DNA of 64,000 bases from Chryseobacterium bernardetii. Its GTDB lineage: Bacteria > Bacteroidota > Bacteroidia > Flavobacteriales > Weeksellaceae. Positions 34,026 to 43,531 of this stretch are shown one piece after another. Under the pieces are notes generated by a model. The model searched no databases. It was not told the origin of the DNA and saw only the letters and a program-made list of their open reading frames with translations. The DNA lies in the NCBI RefSeq assembly GCF_003815975.1, contig NZ_CP033932.1, positions 3,949,501 through 4,013,500 of the forward strand, in the 5' to 3' direction. The translations under genes were made by a program, and so were the position numbers. The first letter of the stretch is position 1. Each line of letters opens with the position of its first letter.

Positions 34026-36197
34026 TTATCTTCCTCCAGGAGGACAATGTTCTTTTAGGTATTTCGTAAACATTGTTGCCAAGTGGAGTGATGTACCTTC
34101 TCCTTCACTGATAGAGTGCGTTCTGTTAGGATATGACATCAGCTGAAACTGTTTGTTGTATTTTACAAGCTCATTAATATAAACTTCCGTATTCTGGTAA
34201 TGTACATTGTCATCACCGGTTCCGTGAACCAATAGAAGGTTTCCTTTCAGGTTTTTAGCATAAGCCAATGGGGAACCGTTAACAAAATCTTCCCTGTTTT
34301 CCTGTGGAAGTCCCATATAACGTTCCTGATAAATATTGTCGTAGAACAATTGATTGGCTACAGGCGCAATCGCAATTCCCGTCTGGTAAATATCAGGGTA
34401 TTGTCCCAGAAGATTTAATGTAGATGAGCCGCCACCGCTCCAACCCCATACAGCCACTCTGGAAGTATCTGCATAAGGCCATCTTGCAAATAACGCTTTA
34501 GCCCCCATCGCCTGGTCGCGAATATTGAGCTGTCCTATTTTACGGTAAATGGACTTTCTCCATTCACGTCCTTTGGGAGCAGGCGTTCCCCGGTTTTCAA
34601 GGGAGACATACAGGTAACCATCCTGAGCCATATCCCCAATGTACAAACCATTCTTTCCTGTATAGAAATTATCGGTTACTGTCTGTGAGCCCGGTTCGCC
34701 ATACACCATGAAAACAATCGGGTATTTTTTATTAGGATCAAAATCCTTAGGTTTTACAACCCACCCGTCCAGTGCAACACCATCCTGTGTTGTGATCTGG
34801 AAAAATTCTGTTTTAGAGCTTGCAGGATCAGCTTTTGAAGCACTTTTGGCGGCAACAAGTTCCTTATGTTCGGGAAGTGACACCACAGCTCCTGCTGAAT
34901 ATGCATTGACGCTACTATTGTTAAATATCGCGATTTTCCCATTTGGAGATATCATATACTGATTGGATCCCGTGTAGGACTCAGGAGTGAGTCTTTGAGC
35001 TTTGCCGCCTTGCATGCTTACTTTGTACAGATATTTCTGAGTGGCATTACCAGGAGAAGCCAAAAAGTAGATCTGCTTGTTCGGAACATCAAAAAACTCC
35101 GGTTTTATGACATCAAAAGCATCTTTTGTAAGCAAAGTTTCTTTACCGCTCATATCTATTTTGTAAATATGCCTCCAGCCGTCTTTTTCAGAAAGCCATA
35201 AAAATTCTTTACCATTGTTGATCCAGTCCCAACCGCTTGGATCATTATCATTCCATCTTGATTTGATATCAATCCATGCAGCATCTGTCTCCGTATGAAT
35301 GGTTCTGCTGACTCCTGACTGAGCATTAACCACAATAATTTTACTCTGATTCTGTTTTCTGTTCAGCTGCTGCAGAATAATAGATTTGGAATCCAGTACC
35401 CATTCCATTCTGGGAATATAATGCTGTACCTCATCACCTTCGATATCTGCCTTCTTAGTAGACTTTGAGGTAAGATCATAGAACCAGATGCTGCATCCCG
35501 AAGGATTTTCACCCACTTTCGGATATTCTACAGGAATGGTAAATGAATATAAACTATCTGTATTGTTAATCATCAGAAAGTTTTTTGTTCCTCGTGCGTC
35601 CAGTTTCCAGTAAGCAATTTTACTTCCGTCCGGCGACCATCTGAAACCATCCTGAGTACCGAATTCTTCCTCATAAGCCCAATCAAAGGTACCATTAATC
35701 ATTCTGTCTGTACCATCATCAGTAATTTTAGCAAGATGATTATTGGAAAGATCTTCAATATAAATGTTATGCTTAGATACATAAGCTACTTTTTTACCAT
35801 CAGGAGAGAACTTTGCAAACATTAATGAGGATTCTGGTAAGTTTTTTCCAAGCTGGGTAAGTTTCTTGGTATTTTTATCAAAGATCCAGTAATCTCCTCG
35901 GGTATTATCCCGCCATACTTTCCTGGTATTTGTGAAAAGCAGCAAACTTTTGCTGTCAGGAGAAACCTGGAAACTCTGTACCTCTAGAGCCGTAGAGCTT
36001 CCGGCAGGAATCAATTCATTATTGCTTAAAAAAGCCTGGTCTTTTCCGGGGTTCAGTACATCAATAATTCCAACGCCATTTTTAGTAAATGAATAATAAG
36101 CATTGCCATCAGGAGTCCATTGGGTTTTCTGGGCAGCTAATGGCGAAAAACACAGAAAATACAAGGCAATAGCCGTAATTTTTTTAATATTCTTCAT
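34026..36197 (-). CDS. Dipeptidyl peptidase IV, S9 family
   Basis: 723 aa with an N-terminal signal peptide (ITAIALYFLCFSPLAAQ), so periplasmic or outer-membrane-associated. A seven/eight-bladed beta-propeller (about 30-450) carries the S9B glutamate motif DWAYEEEFG that binds the substrate N-terminus. The alpha/beta-hydrolase domain (about 460-720) has GWSGGGSS with nucleophile Ser587, Asp662/663 in GTGDDNVH and His694 in RTHSIS. It releases X-Pro (and X-Ala) dipeptides. It is 14 nt downstream of the Xaa-Pro aminopeptidase gene in one minus-strand operon, beside the hydroxyproline catabolic genes, which suggests degradation of proline-rich (collagen-like) peptides. Confidence 0.95.
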   Translation of the reverse strand: MKNIKKITAIALYFLCFSPLAAQKTQWTPDGNAYYSFTKNGVGIIDVLNPGKDQAFLSNNELIPAGSSTALEVQSFQVSPDSKSLLLFTNTRKVWRDNTRGDYWIFDKNTKKLTQLGKNLPESSLMFAKFSPDGKKVAYVSKHNIYIEDLSNNHLAKITDDGTDRMINGTFDWAYEEEFGTQDGFRWSPDGSKIAYWKLDARGTKNFLMINNTDSLYSFTIPVEYPKVGENPSGCSIWFYDLTSKSTKKADIEGDEVQHYIPRMEWVLDSKSIILQQLNRKQNQSKIIVVNAQSGVSRTIHTETDAAWIDIKSRWNDNDPSGWDWINNGKEFLWLSEKDGWRHIYKIDMSGKETLLTKDAFDVIKPEFFDVPNKQIYFLASPGNATQKYLYKVSMQGGKAQRLTPESYTGSNQYMISPNGKIAIFNNSSVNAYSAGAVVSLPEHKELVAAKSASKADPASSKTEFFQITTQDGVALDGWVVKPKDFDPNKKYPIVFMVYGEPGSQTVTDNFYTGKNGLYIGDMAQDGYLYVSLENRGTPAPKGREWRKSIYRKIGQLNIRDQAMGAKALFARWPYADTSRVAVWGWSGGGSSTLNLLGQYPDIYQTGIAIAPVANQLFYDNIYQERYMGLPQENREDFVNGSPLAYAKNLKGNLLLVHGTGDDNVHYQNTEVYINELVKYNKQFQLMSYPNRTHSISEGEGTSLHLATMFTKYLKEHCPPGGR

Positions 36198-36211
36198 AGA
36201 TGATATCTCAA

Positions 36212-37606
36212 TTAATATAAATGTTCTGCTCTGTAGTTTTCAATTTCATCAACCGTTGTAATCAACCCATTTCCAAGAAGCCTGTAACCGTCATTTGTAA
36301 TCAGGAAATCGTCTTCTACACGAACACCTCCAAAATTTCTGTATTCATTTACTTTATCATAATTAATAAATTCTGCATTTTTATTTTCAGCCTGCCAGAT
36401 GTCAATCAGTTCAGGAATCATATAAATACCAGGTTCTACCGTTACTACATAACCGGATTCTAAAGCTTTTCCTAAACGTAAAGACTTAAGACCAAATGTT
36501 TTGGTATCTTTCGGTTCTTCTTCTGTATAGCCGATGTACTGCTCACCAAGATCTTCCATATCATGTACATCCAGTCCCATCATATGCCCTAATCCACATT
36601 GGAAGAACAGGGTATGGGCATTATTTTTCACCGCCTCTTCAGGATTCCCTTTCATCAGGCCTAAATCAACAAGCCCTTCTACCAGATATTCAGAAGCTTT
36701 CAGGTAAATATCTTTAAACTTAACTCCCGGTTTCAAAAGGTTGTGGGCATTATTAAATGAATTCAGAACAATTTCATACATTTCCTTCTGTTTAGTGCTG
36801 AAGGTTTTACTCACAGGAAATGTTCTTGTTAAATCACCTGCATATCCCATCGCCGTTTCAGCACCGGAATCATTAAGGAAAAGATCTCCTTCTTTCAACG
36901 TATTAAGACGGTAATGGTTGTGAAGGATGCCTCCGTTTATGGTAACAATGGGAGGATAAGACATCTGGCATTCTTTATTGGCCGCAAGATATTGAATAGC
37001 ATTGGCTATTTCATATTCTTTTACACCAGGTCTGGCCATTCTCATCGCCAAAAGGTGCATTTCATTGGATACATTCACCGCCTCTTCTATCTGTACAATC
37101 TCCTGGGCTTCTTTTACAGAACGCTGTTTTACCACAGCCTTTATCATCTCTACAGAAGGCTGTAATTCTGCGATTTTTATCCCTAAAAGATCTGTCAGTA
37201 AAATTTTATTGGAAGGCTGGTAAGGAGGAAGGTAATGTACCTTTCTTCCGGATGTTTGTGCTTTTAAAACGTATTGGGCAAGCTCTGCATAAGGCAGGGT
37301 TTCCTTTACACCTGCTTTCAGACTCTTTTCTTTCAAGGTTTCCTGTCTGCCCATCCATACAATATCATCAATACTCAGTTCATCTCCGAAAATAATGGTT
37401 TTATTTTCATCAATATCAATAATAGCGGCAATCTTCGGCTCCTGAATTCCGAAATAATACAGGAAAGTACTGTCCTGACGGAAATAATAAGGATTATGCT
37501 CAAAATTTACAGGATTCTCTATATTTCCTAAAAACAATAGGATTCCACCCGCCACATTACTCTGCAATACGGCTCTTCTGTTTTGATAAGTCTCTGCTGA
37601 AAACAT
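36212..37606 (-). CDS. Xaa-Pro aminopeptidase (aminopeptidase P, M24B)
   Basis: 464 aa. An N-terminal creatinase-like domain (about 1-165; NPYYFRQDSTFLYYFG) precedes the pita-bread M24 domain. Its metal-binding residues appear in order: Asp in LNDSGAETAMGYAGDLTRTF (two Asp), His in CGLGHMMGLDVHDMEDLG, Glu in VTVEPGIY and Glu in GGVRVEDDFLIT. It removes an N-terminal residue preceding proline, using two Mn2+ or similar ions. No signal peptide, so cytosolic. First gene of the operon with DPP-IV; a TAACTTTA sequence upstream resembles a weak -7 box. It is divergent from the hydroxyproline regulator and operon. Confidence 0.95.
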   Translation of the reverse strand: MFSAETYQNRRAVLQSNVAGGILLFLGNIENPVNFEHNPYYFRQDSTFLYYFGIQEPKIAAIIDIDENKTIIFGDELSIDDIVWMGRQETLKEKSLKAGVKETLPYAELAQYVLKAQTSGRKVHYLPPYQPSNKILLTDLLGIKIAELQPSVEMIKAVVKQRSVKEAQEIVQIEEAVNVSNEMHLLAMRMARPGVKEYEIANAIQYLAANKECQMSYPPIVTINGGILHNHYRLNTLKEGDLFLNDSGAETAMGYAGDLTRTFPVSKTFSTKQKEMYEIVLNSFNNAHNLLKPGVKFKDIYLKASEYLVEGLVDLGLMKGNPEEAVKNNAHTLFFQCGLGHMMGLDVHDMEDLGEQYIGYTEEEPKDTKTFGLKSLRLGKALESGYVVTVEPGIYMIPELIDIWQAENKNAEFINYDKVNEYRNFGGVRVEDDFLITNDGYRLLGNGLITTVDEIENYRAEHLY

Positions 37607-37793
37607 ATATTTATGAATAGTTTTTATTTTAAAAGGTTAAAGTTACGATTTTGTACTATTTGAAGTCCTTTATTCATTAAAATAATGAAGATGTAAAGTT
37701 TGGATTTTAATATGATATGTAATGTTCATATTTTGCTTAAATTCGGCAATATTTTAACCTTCCTATTCATTAGTTCCATAAAGTATTGATTGT

Positions 37794-38678
37794 ATGAAGA
37801 GTCTTCAGTTCTCAGTTCCGGCCGACACCAACAAAAGTATCCGCATCCAGGAAGATATTATGCCTAATTTCTATCCTTATTTCCACAGGCATACCGAAAC
37901 TCAAATCATGTGGATCCTTAAAGGGCATGGTACGCTCGCTATAGAACAAAACCTCTTCACCTTTAAGCCCGGAGATATTTTCTATCTTGGAGCCAATCAA
38001 TCCCACGTTTTTAAGGGGGATTTCGCTGAAAATGAAAAGCAGAAGGTTCATGCTATCTCTATTTTCTTCGATCCTGATAAAAAAATATCCGCTTTTTTTG
38101 ATTTACCTGAATTTGAAGAGCTTAAAAACTTTATTGAACACTCAAAAGTAGGATTCCAGGTAGTTTCAAAATTAAAAGAAAGTGTTGCCGGGAGCATGGC
38201 TGCCCTACAGAAAACACAGGGAATAGAGCAGATCATAGATTTTATAAAAATCCTCAACCACCTGATGCAAAACAGGCATCTGCATATTCCATTATCTTCA
38301 GAAAAGAACCTTCCTAATCATATTTCAGACAATGATCAGCGAATTATAGATGCACAAAACTATATTAAGAAAAATTTCACTCAGCATAAGCTTACCCTAG
38401 ATAACATTGCAAAAGAAGCCTGTATGACTCCGCAGGCATTCTGCAGATCCTTTAAAAAACGTACCAGGATTACTTATATTCAATATCTTAATGAATTGCG
38501 GGTACAAAGAGCCTGCAGATTATTAACATCCAGCAATATGTACAGCATTTCTTCTGTAGCTTTTAACAGCGGCTTCAATAGTTTAACCAATTTTAACCGC
38601 GTTTTTAAATCCATTATGAAATATTCCCCAAAAGAATATCTGAAGCATTATAAAGAAGCAACGATGGACCACGAATAA
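37794..38678 (+). CDS. AraC-family regulator of the hydroxyproline locus
   Basis: 294 aa. The N-terminal cupin (about 20-120) contains FYPYFHRHTETQIMWILKGHG and KPGDIFYLGANQSHVF. The C-terminal double HTH (about 190-290) has ACMTPQAFCRSFKKRT and ISSVAFNSGFNSLTNFNRVFK, ending YSPKEYLKHY. It is 88 nt upstream of, and co-oriented with, the four hydroxyproline genes, which have their own promoter. By context it most likely activates them (and perhaps the divergent prolyl peptidases) in response to hydroxyproline or an intermediate. No ligand evidence. Confidence 0.88.
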   Translation: MKSLQFSVPADTNKSIRIQEDIMPNFYPYFHRHTETQIMWILKGHGTLAIEQNLFTFKPGDIFYLGANQSHVFKGDFAENEKQKVHAISIFFDPDKKISAFFDLPEFEELKNFIEHSKVGFQVVSKLKESVAGSMAALQKTQGIEQIIDFIKILNHLMQNRHLHIPLSSEKNLPNHISDNDQRIIDAQNYIKKNFTQHKLTLDNIAKEACMTPQAFCRSFKKRTRITYIQYLNELRVQRACRLLTSSNMYSISSVAFNSGFNSLTNFNRVFKSIMKYSPKEYLKHYKEATMDHE

Positions 38679-38741
38679 CAACATGTTAAAATACGGTTAG
38701 AATTCATTAAAATATTAACATTTACTGTTTTAAAATTCACT

Positions 38742-38749
38742 TAGTTTTG
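38742..38749 (+). promoter_or_regulatory. -7 box of the hydroxyproline operon
   Basis: Perfect TAGTTTTG, 17 nt before ATG 38767. No clear TTG -33 element, as expected for an activator-dependent promoter. Confidence 0.6.
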
Positions 38750-38766
38750 AATAAATATTATTTGAT

Positions 38767-39672
38767 ATGAGTACAAAACTAAACTGGGAAGGTATTTATC
38801 CTGCTGTATTAACTCCTTTTACGAAAGAAGGAAAGATTGATTTTGAAATGTTTACGATCAATACAGAGGCCCAGATTAAAGCCGGAGTTCATGGGATTAT
38901 CCTTGCCGGAACATTGGGAGAAGCCAGTGCGTTGGAAACTGAAGAAAAATTTGAACTTCTTCAATATGCTAAAAAAATTACAAAAGGCAGAATTCCCGTT
39001 ATCCTCAACCTTTCTGAAAATACAACTAAAAATGCGGTTCATTTTGCCCAAAAAGCAAAAGAATTGGGAGCTGATGGATTAATGTTACTTCCTCCAATGC
39101 GTTACAAAGCCGACAGCCACGAAGTGGTAGAATATTTCAAAGCGGTGGCCACTGCTACAGATCTTCCTATCCTTATCTATAACAATCCTGTTGATTACGG
39201 AATCTACGTGACCCTGGAAATGTTTGATGAGCTTATTAAGTATCCAACTATTCAGGCTGTTAAAGAATCTACACGAGATCTGGCCAATGTAACCAGAATG
39301 ATTAACCGTTTTGGAAACAGAATCAAAATTCTTGGCGGAGTAGATACCATTTGTCTTGAAACCTTAATGCTTGGTGCTGATGGGTTGGTAGCAGGATTGG
39401 TAGATGCTTTCCCTCATGAGACTATGGCCATGTACAACTATGTTAAAGCGGGGCAATATGATAAAGCGGTGGCCATTTACAGATGGTTCATGCCATTATT
39501 AGAGTTAGATATTCATCCTAAGCTTATCCAGTATATCAAACTGGCTGCAACCGCTGAAGGAATCAGCAATCCGTATGTAAGAGCACCACGCCTTGAACTT
39601 CAGGGTGAAGAAGCTGAAAGAATCCATAAGGTTATTGAAGAGGGCAGAGCTAACCGCCCTACATTAGACTAA
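38767..39672 (+). CDS. DapA-family lyase, likely 1-pyrroline-4-hydroxy-2-carboxylate deaminase
   Basis: 301 aa class I aldolase-fold enzyme. Schiff-base Lys166 (AVKEST) and Tyr138 (IYNNPVDYG) are the family catalytic pair; TLGEASALETEEK is the substrate loop, with GE in place of the GTT of true DHDPS. It is followed by a semialdehyde dehydrogenase, hydroxyproline epimerase and D-amino-acid dehydrogenase. So the expected reaction is deamination/dehydration of delta-1-pyrroline-4-hydroxy-2-carboxylate to 2-oxoglutarate semialdehyde. First gene of the operon. Dihydrodipicolinate synthase or N-acetylneuraminate lyase would be sequence alternatives but do not fit the neighbours. Confidence 0.88.
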   Translation: MSTKLNWEGIYPAVLTPFTKEGKIDFEMFTINTEAQIKAGVHGIILAGTLGEASALETEEKFELLQYAKKITKGRIPVILNLSENTTKNAVHFAQKAKELGADGLMLLPPMRYKADSHEVVEYFKAVATATDLPILIYNNPVDYGIYVTLEMFDELIKYPTIQAVKESTRDLANVTRMINRFGNRIKILGGVDTICLETLMLGADGLVAGLVDAFPHETMAMYNYVKAGQYDKAVAIYRWFMPLLELDIHPKLIQYIKLAATAEGISNPYVRAPRLELQGEEAERIHKVIEEGRANRPTLD

Positions 39673-39688
39673 TTCCAAAACAAAAGCT

Positions 39689-41173
39689 ATGATTGAAGAA
39701 ACATCAAAACAAAACATTGAGGTAAGAATTCAGATGGCTTCCGAAGCATACCAGTTCCTGAAGAATACCACTATAAAACAACGGGCAGCATTGATGAATG
39801 CTGTGGCCGATCGGATTGAAGCTTTAGGAGAAGAACTTTTAACTACCGCTCATGCTGAAACTTCATTACCTCTGGCAAGACTTACGGGTGAAAAAGCCAG
39901 AACAGTAGGACAATGGAGAAGTTACGCAAAAGCAGTAGCCTCAGGAATATACACAGAACCAAGAATTGATCTAGCCCAGCCTGAAAAACAGAAAGGAGAT
40001 CTCAGAAAATATAATATTGGTCTAGGGCCTGTGTTGGTTTTCGGAGCCAGTAATTTTCCGTTTGCTTTTTCTACTGCTGGCGGTGATACCGCGAGTGCCA
40101 TAGGAGCAGGCTGTCCTGTTATTGTAAAGGCACATCCGGCACATCCTAAGACCTCTCAAATGATGGCGGATACAATCTCAAATGCAGTAAAAGAGTTCGG
40201 ATGGCCGGCAGGAATTTTCAGTCATATTACCGAAACCTCCTATGAAACCGGAGCTTACTTAACGCAGCACAAAGAAATTCAGGCAGTAGCATTTACCGGT
40301 TCATTCAATGGTGGAAAAGCTTTGTTTGATATGGCCAGCCGTCGCGAAAACCCTATTCCGGTATTTGCTGAAATGGGTAGCATTAATCCTGTATTTGCAC
40401 TTAAAAACCTGATTGAAGATAAAGCAGAAGCTTTAGCAAAAGAATATATCAGTTCATTAACATTAGGAGTAGGACAGTTCTGTACTAATCCGGGAGTTTT
40501 TATTGCTTTGAAAGGAAAATCTCTGGACCGTTTCATCTCTGCAGTTAACAATGAAGTTCAGGAAGTTACACCTGCTCATATGCTTCACAATGGAATCTAT
40601 GAGAATTTTGAAAAGCATAAAACAACAGCCATTACACAGCCTGATATTGAAGTAATTGCCTCAAAACAACAGGAAGAAGGAAAAGGAAGTGCTACGGTTA
40701 TAAAAACCAATGCTCAAAACTTCCTCCATAATCCTGTACTAAGTGAAGAAGTCTTTGGGCCTTTTGGAATCATTGTAACCTGTGAAAATCAGGAAGAACT
40801 TGTACAAATCGCTCGACATTTAAAAGGACAGTTAACCATTACAGTAGCAGCAACTTCAGATGATGTACGCGAAAATGCAGAACTGATTCACCTTTTGAAA
40901 GATAAATGCGGCAGACTGCTCTTCAACGGAATGCCTACCGGAGTAGAAGTGGTTTATGCCATGCAACACGGTGGGCCGTTTCCTTCTACAACAGATGCCC
41001 GTTTTACTTCCGTAGGACCAGATGCCGTAAAACGATTTGTTCGCCCTATTTCTTTTCAGAACTGGCCGGATGAATTTTTACCGGAAGAACTGAAGAATCA
41101 AAATCCATTGCAGATCAGCAGAATCGTAGATGGAGAAGTGAATTCAGGATCATTAAAACCAGAAACCGTATGA
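39689..41173 (+). CDS. Aldehyde dehydrogenase, likely 2-oxoglutarate semialdehyde dehydrogenase
   Basis: 494 aa ALDH superfamily enzyme. Catalytic Cys265 in GVGQFCTNPGVF and general-base Glu in PVFAEMGSINP; cofactor-binding FGASNFPFAFS and KAHPAHPKT (NADP-type ALDH of the 2,5-dioxovalerate group). It would oxidise 2-oxoglutarate semialdehyde to 2-oxoglutarate, the last step of hydroxyproline breakdown. It starts 16 nt after the deaminase and overlaps the epimerase gene by 4 nt (ATGA). The sugar-acid pathways also use this enzyme, but the operon points to hydroxyproline. Confidence 0.92.
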   Translation: MIEETSKQNIEVRIQMASEAYQFLKNTTIKQRAALMNAVADRIEALGEELLTTAHAETSLPLARLTGEKARTVGQWRSYAKAVASGIYTEPRIDLAQPEKQKGDLRKYNIGLGPVLVFGASNFPFAFSTAGGDTASAIGAGCPVIVKAHPAHPKTSQMMADTISNAVKEFGWPAGIFSHITETSYETGAYLTQHKEIQAVAFTGSFNGGKALFDMASRRENPIPVFAEMGSINPVFALKNLIEDKAEALAKEYISSLTLGVGQFCTNPGVFIALKGKSLDRFISAVNNEVQEVTPAHMLHNGIYENFEKHKTTAITQPDIEVIASKQQEEGKGSATVIKTNAQNFLHNPVLSEEVFGPFGIIVTCENQEELVQIARHLKGQLTITVAATSDDVRENAELIHLLKDKCGRLLFNGMPTGVEVVYAMQHGGPFPSTTDARFTSVGPDAVKRFVRPISFQNWPDEFLPEELKNQNPLQISRIVDGEVNSGSLKPETV

Positions 41174-42168
41174 ACAGAACATTTTTTTGCATAGATTCCC
41201 ACACCTGTGGCTGTCCGGTACGCCTGGTTGCAGGTGGCGGGCCGATTTTAAAAGGAAATTCCATGATGGAGCGCAGGCTTCACTTCATGAAAGAATACGA
41301 CTGGATCCGAAAAGGTCTCATGTTTGAGCCCCGCGGCCACGATATGATGAGCGGAAGCATTCTTTATCCACCTCTTGATGAGCAAAATGATATCGGCGTT
41401 CTGTATATTGAAACCAGCGGCTGCCTTCCCATGTGCGGACACGGAACCATCGGAACGGTTACCATTGCCATAGAAGAAGGATTGGTAGTTCCTAAAATCC
41501 CGGGAAAACTTCGCCTTGAAACACCAGCAGGACTAATCCTCATAGATTATATCCAGGAAGGGAAAAAGGTAAAATCTGTAAAGTTAACCAACGTAAAATC
41601 TTTCCTTTATGCTGAAAACCTTGAAGTGGAATGCCCGGATCTTGGATTGATAAAAGCCGATGTTGCTTATGGTGGAAATTTTTACGCCATTATTGACCCT
41701 CAGGAAAATTTCAGAGATATTTCTGATTTCTCGGCTAGTCAGCTTATTGACTATGGGAAAATAATAAGAAGACTGCTTAACGAAAAATACCAGTTCGTTC
41801 ATCCTGAAAATGAACATATTTCCGGATTAAGCCATATCCAATGGACCGGAAATCCTACAGATCCTAAAGCCAGCGGAAGAAACGCCGTATTAGTAGGTGA
41901 GAATGCTTTAGACCGTTCTCCTTGTGGTACCGGAACTTCAGCAAGAATGGCTCAATGGTATGCAAAAGGTAAATTAAAGGAAGGCGAAGAGTTTATCCAT
42001 GAAAGCTATATCGGGTCCCAGTTTATAGGCAGAATTGAAGGAACAGCTACTGTAGATGGTAAACCTGCTATTATCCCTTCAGTAGAAGGTTGGGCAAGAA
42101 TTACCGGCTATAATCAGATTATTATTGACGATGAAGATCCTTACTGGCAAGGATTTCAGGTAATGTAA
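41170..42168 (+). CDS. 4-hydroxyproline 2-epimerase (proline racemase family)
   Basis: 332 aa. Both catalytic cysteines are present: Cys89 in PMCGHGTIG and Cys252 in SPCGTGTSARMA. This separates it from trans-3-hydroxyproline dehydratase, where Thr replaces one of them. It converts trans-4-hydroxy-L-proline to cis-4-hydroxy-D-proline, the first step of the pathway. The N-terminal FFCIDSHTCGCPVRLVAGGGP is the usual family opening with the hydroxyproline-type Val/Gly-rich loop. It overlaps the ALDH gene by 4 nt and precedes the oxidase gene by 15 nt. Proline racemase is the alternative, but the four-gene context argues for hydroxyproline. Confidence 0.93.
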   Translation: MNRTFFCIDSHTCGCPVRLVAGGGPILKGNSMMERRLHFMKEYDWIRKGLMFEPRGHDMMSGSILYPPLDEQNDIGVLYIETSGCLPMCGHGTIGTVTIAIEEGLVVPKIPGKLRLETPAGLILIDYIQEGKKVKSVKLTNVKSFLYAENLEVECPDLGLIKADVAYGGNFYAIIDPQENFRDISDFSASQLIDYGKIIRRLLNEKYQFVHPENEHISGLSHIQWTGNPTDPKASGRNAVLVGENALDRSPCGTGTSARMAQWYAKGKLKEGEEFIHESYIGSQFIGRIEGTATVDGKPAIIPSVEGWARITGYNQIIIDDEDPYWQGFQVM

Positions 42169-42183
42169 AATTTACAACGAATT

Positions 42184-43449
42184 ATGACACAAAATAAAGG
42201 CAAAGCACTGGTTATAGGTGCCGGAATCGCAGGATTAAGCTCAGCCTATTATCTTTTGGAAAAAGGCTGGCAGGTAGAGATCCTGGAACAGAATGATCTT
42301 GGCAATAATTGCTCTTATGGGAATGCAGGAATGATTGTTCCCAGCCATTTTACTCCTTTGGCCGCTCCCGGAGTTGTTGCACAGGGTATTCGGTGGATGT
42401 TTGATAGTAAAAGTCCGTTTTATGTGAAACCATCGCTAAGCACTCAACTTTTATCCTGGGGCTTAAAATTTCTGAAATATTCCAATCAAAAGCATGTAGA
42501 TCGTTCTGCACAGGCCATCAGGGATCTTAATCTGGCAAGCAGCAGTCTTTATAATGAAATTGCAGGAAAAGAAGAATTTGATTTTGAATTGAATCAAAAC
42601 GGAATTCTGATGCTCTATAAAACCGAAAAAGTAGCCGAAGAAGAAACTGAGCTCGCTCATAAAGCTATCAGCTTGGGTTTACCTGTTGATATTCTTGACA
42701 AAAAAGGAATTCAGGAACTGGAACCCAATGCCCAACTGGATGTCATCGGAGGAATTAATTACAAATGTGACGGACATATGAATCCGGTAAAACTAATGAA
42801 GCAAATGATCTCTTACCTTAAAAACAATGGGGTTATTTTCCATACCCAACATAAGGTAACAGAGTATGAAATCGCTGGAAATAATATTAAAGCAGTGATC
42901 GCCAATGGTAAAAAGTTTTCAGCGGACCGTTTCATTATGACCGGAGGTTCATTTTTACCCGAACTGGCCCGAAAAGCAGGGATTAAAATTCAGCTCATGC
43001 CAGGAAAAGGCTATTCTTTCATGCATAGCCCTGAAAATCCAGTTAATACATTAGAACATGCGGCATTATTACTGGAAGCAAGAGTAGCCGTAACTCCCAT
43101 GAATGGACAGATTCGCTTTGGAGGAACCATGGAACTGGCTTCTCATCATGATAAAGTGAATATGAAAAGAGTAGAGGGAATCATCAACTCTATCCCCAAA
43201 TACATGCCTGATTTTCAGGTAAAATTGCCCAAAGAGCCTGAAATATGGTTCGGATACAGACCTTGTGCCCCAGATGGACTTCCTTATCTGGGACAGTCTT
43301 CCAAATTAAAGAACCTGATTATTGCAGGCGGAGGCGGAATGATGGGCTTAAGTCTCGGACCTATTTTTGGAAAAACAGTTTCTGAGCTTGCCAATGACCA
43401 AAAGCCAACGGTTGAGATAAAGATATTCAACCCTGAAAGATTTAGTTAA
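42184..43449 (+). CDS. FAD-dependent D-amino-acid (cis-4-hydroxy-D-proline) dehydrogenase
   Basis: 421 aa DAO/DadA-family flavoprotein. FAD motif VIGAGIAGLSSAYYLLEKGW (about 10-29), NCSYGNAGMIVPSHF typical of DadA-like enzymes, and the C-terminal GGGGMMGLSLGPIFGKTV. As last gene of the epimerase operon it should oxidise cis-4-hydroxy-D-proline to delta-1-pyrroline-4-hydroxy-2-carboxylate and pass electrons to the membrane. Single-chain type, unlike the heterotrimeric enzymes of pseudomonads. General D-amino-acid dehydrogenase is the alternative. With the three preceding genes the pathway is complete. Confidence 0.9.
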   Translation: MTQNKGKALVIGAGIAGLSSAYYLLEKGWQVEILEQNDLGNNCSYGNAGMIVPSHFTPLAAPGVVAQGIRWMFDSKSPFYVKPSLSTQLLSWGLKFLKYSNQKHVDRSAQAIRDLNLASSSLYNEIAGKEEFDFELNQNGILMLYKTEKVAEEETELAHKAISLGLPVDILDKKGIQELEPNAQLDVIGGINYKCDGHMNPVKLMKQMISYLKNNGVIFHTQHKVTEYEIAGNNIKAVIANGKKFSADRFIMTGGSFLPELARKAGIKIQLMPGKGYSFMHSPENPVNTLEHAALLLEARVAVTPMNGQIRFGGTMELASHHDKVNMKRVEGIINSIPKYMPDFQVKLPKEPEIWFGYRPCAPDGLPYLGQSSKLKNLIIAGGGGMMGLSLGPIFGKTVSELANDQKPTVEIKIFNPERFS

Positions 43450-43531
43450 AAAAACATCACATAACACACAAAATTATGCCCAAAACAATTTGATTATTTA
43501 AACAATTTATTAACAAACAAATCCAAAAATC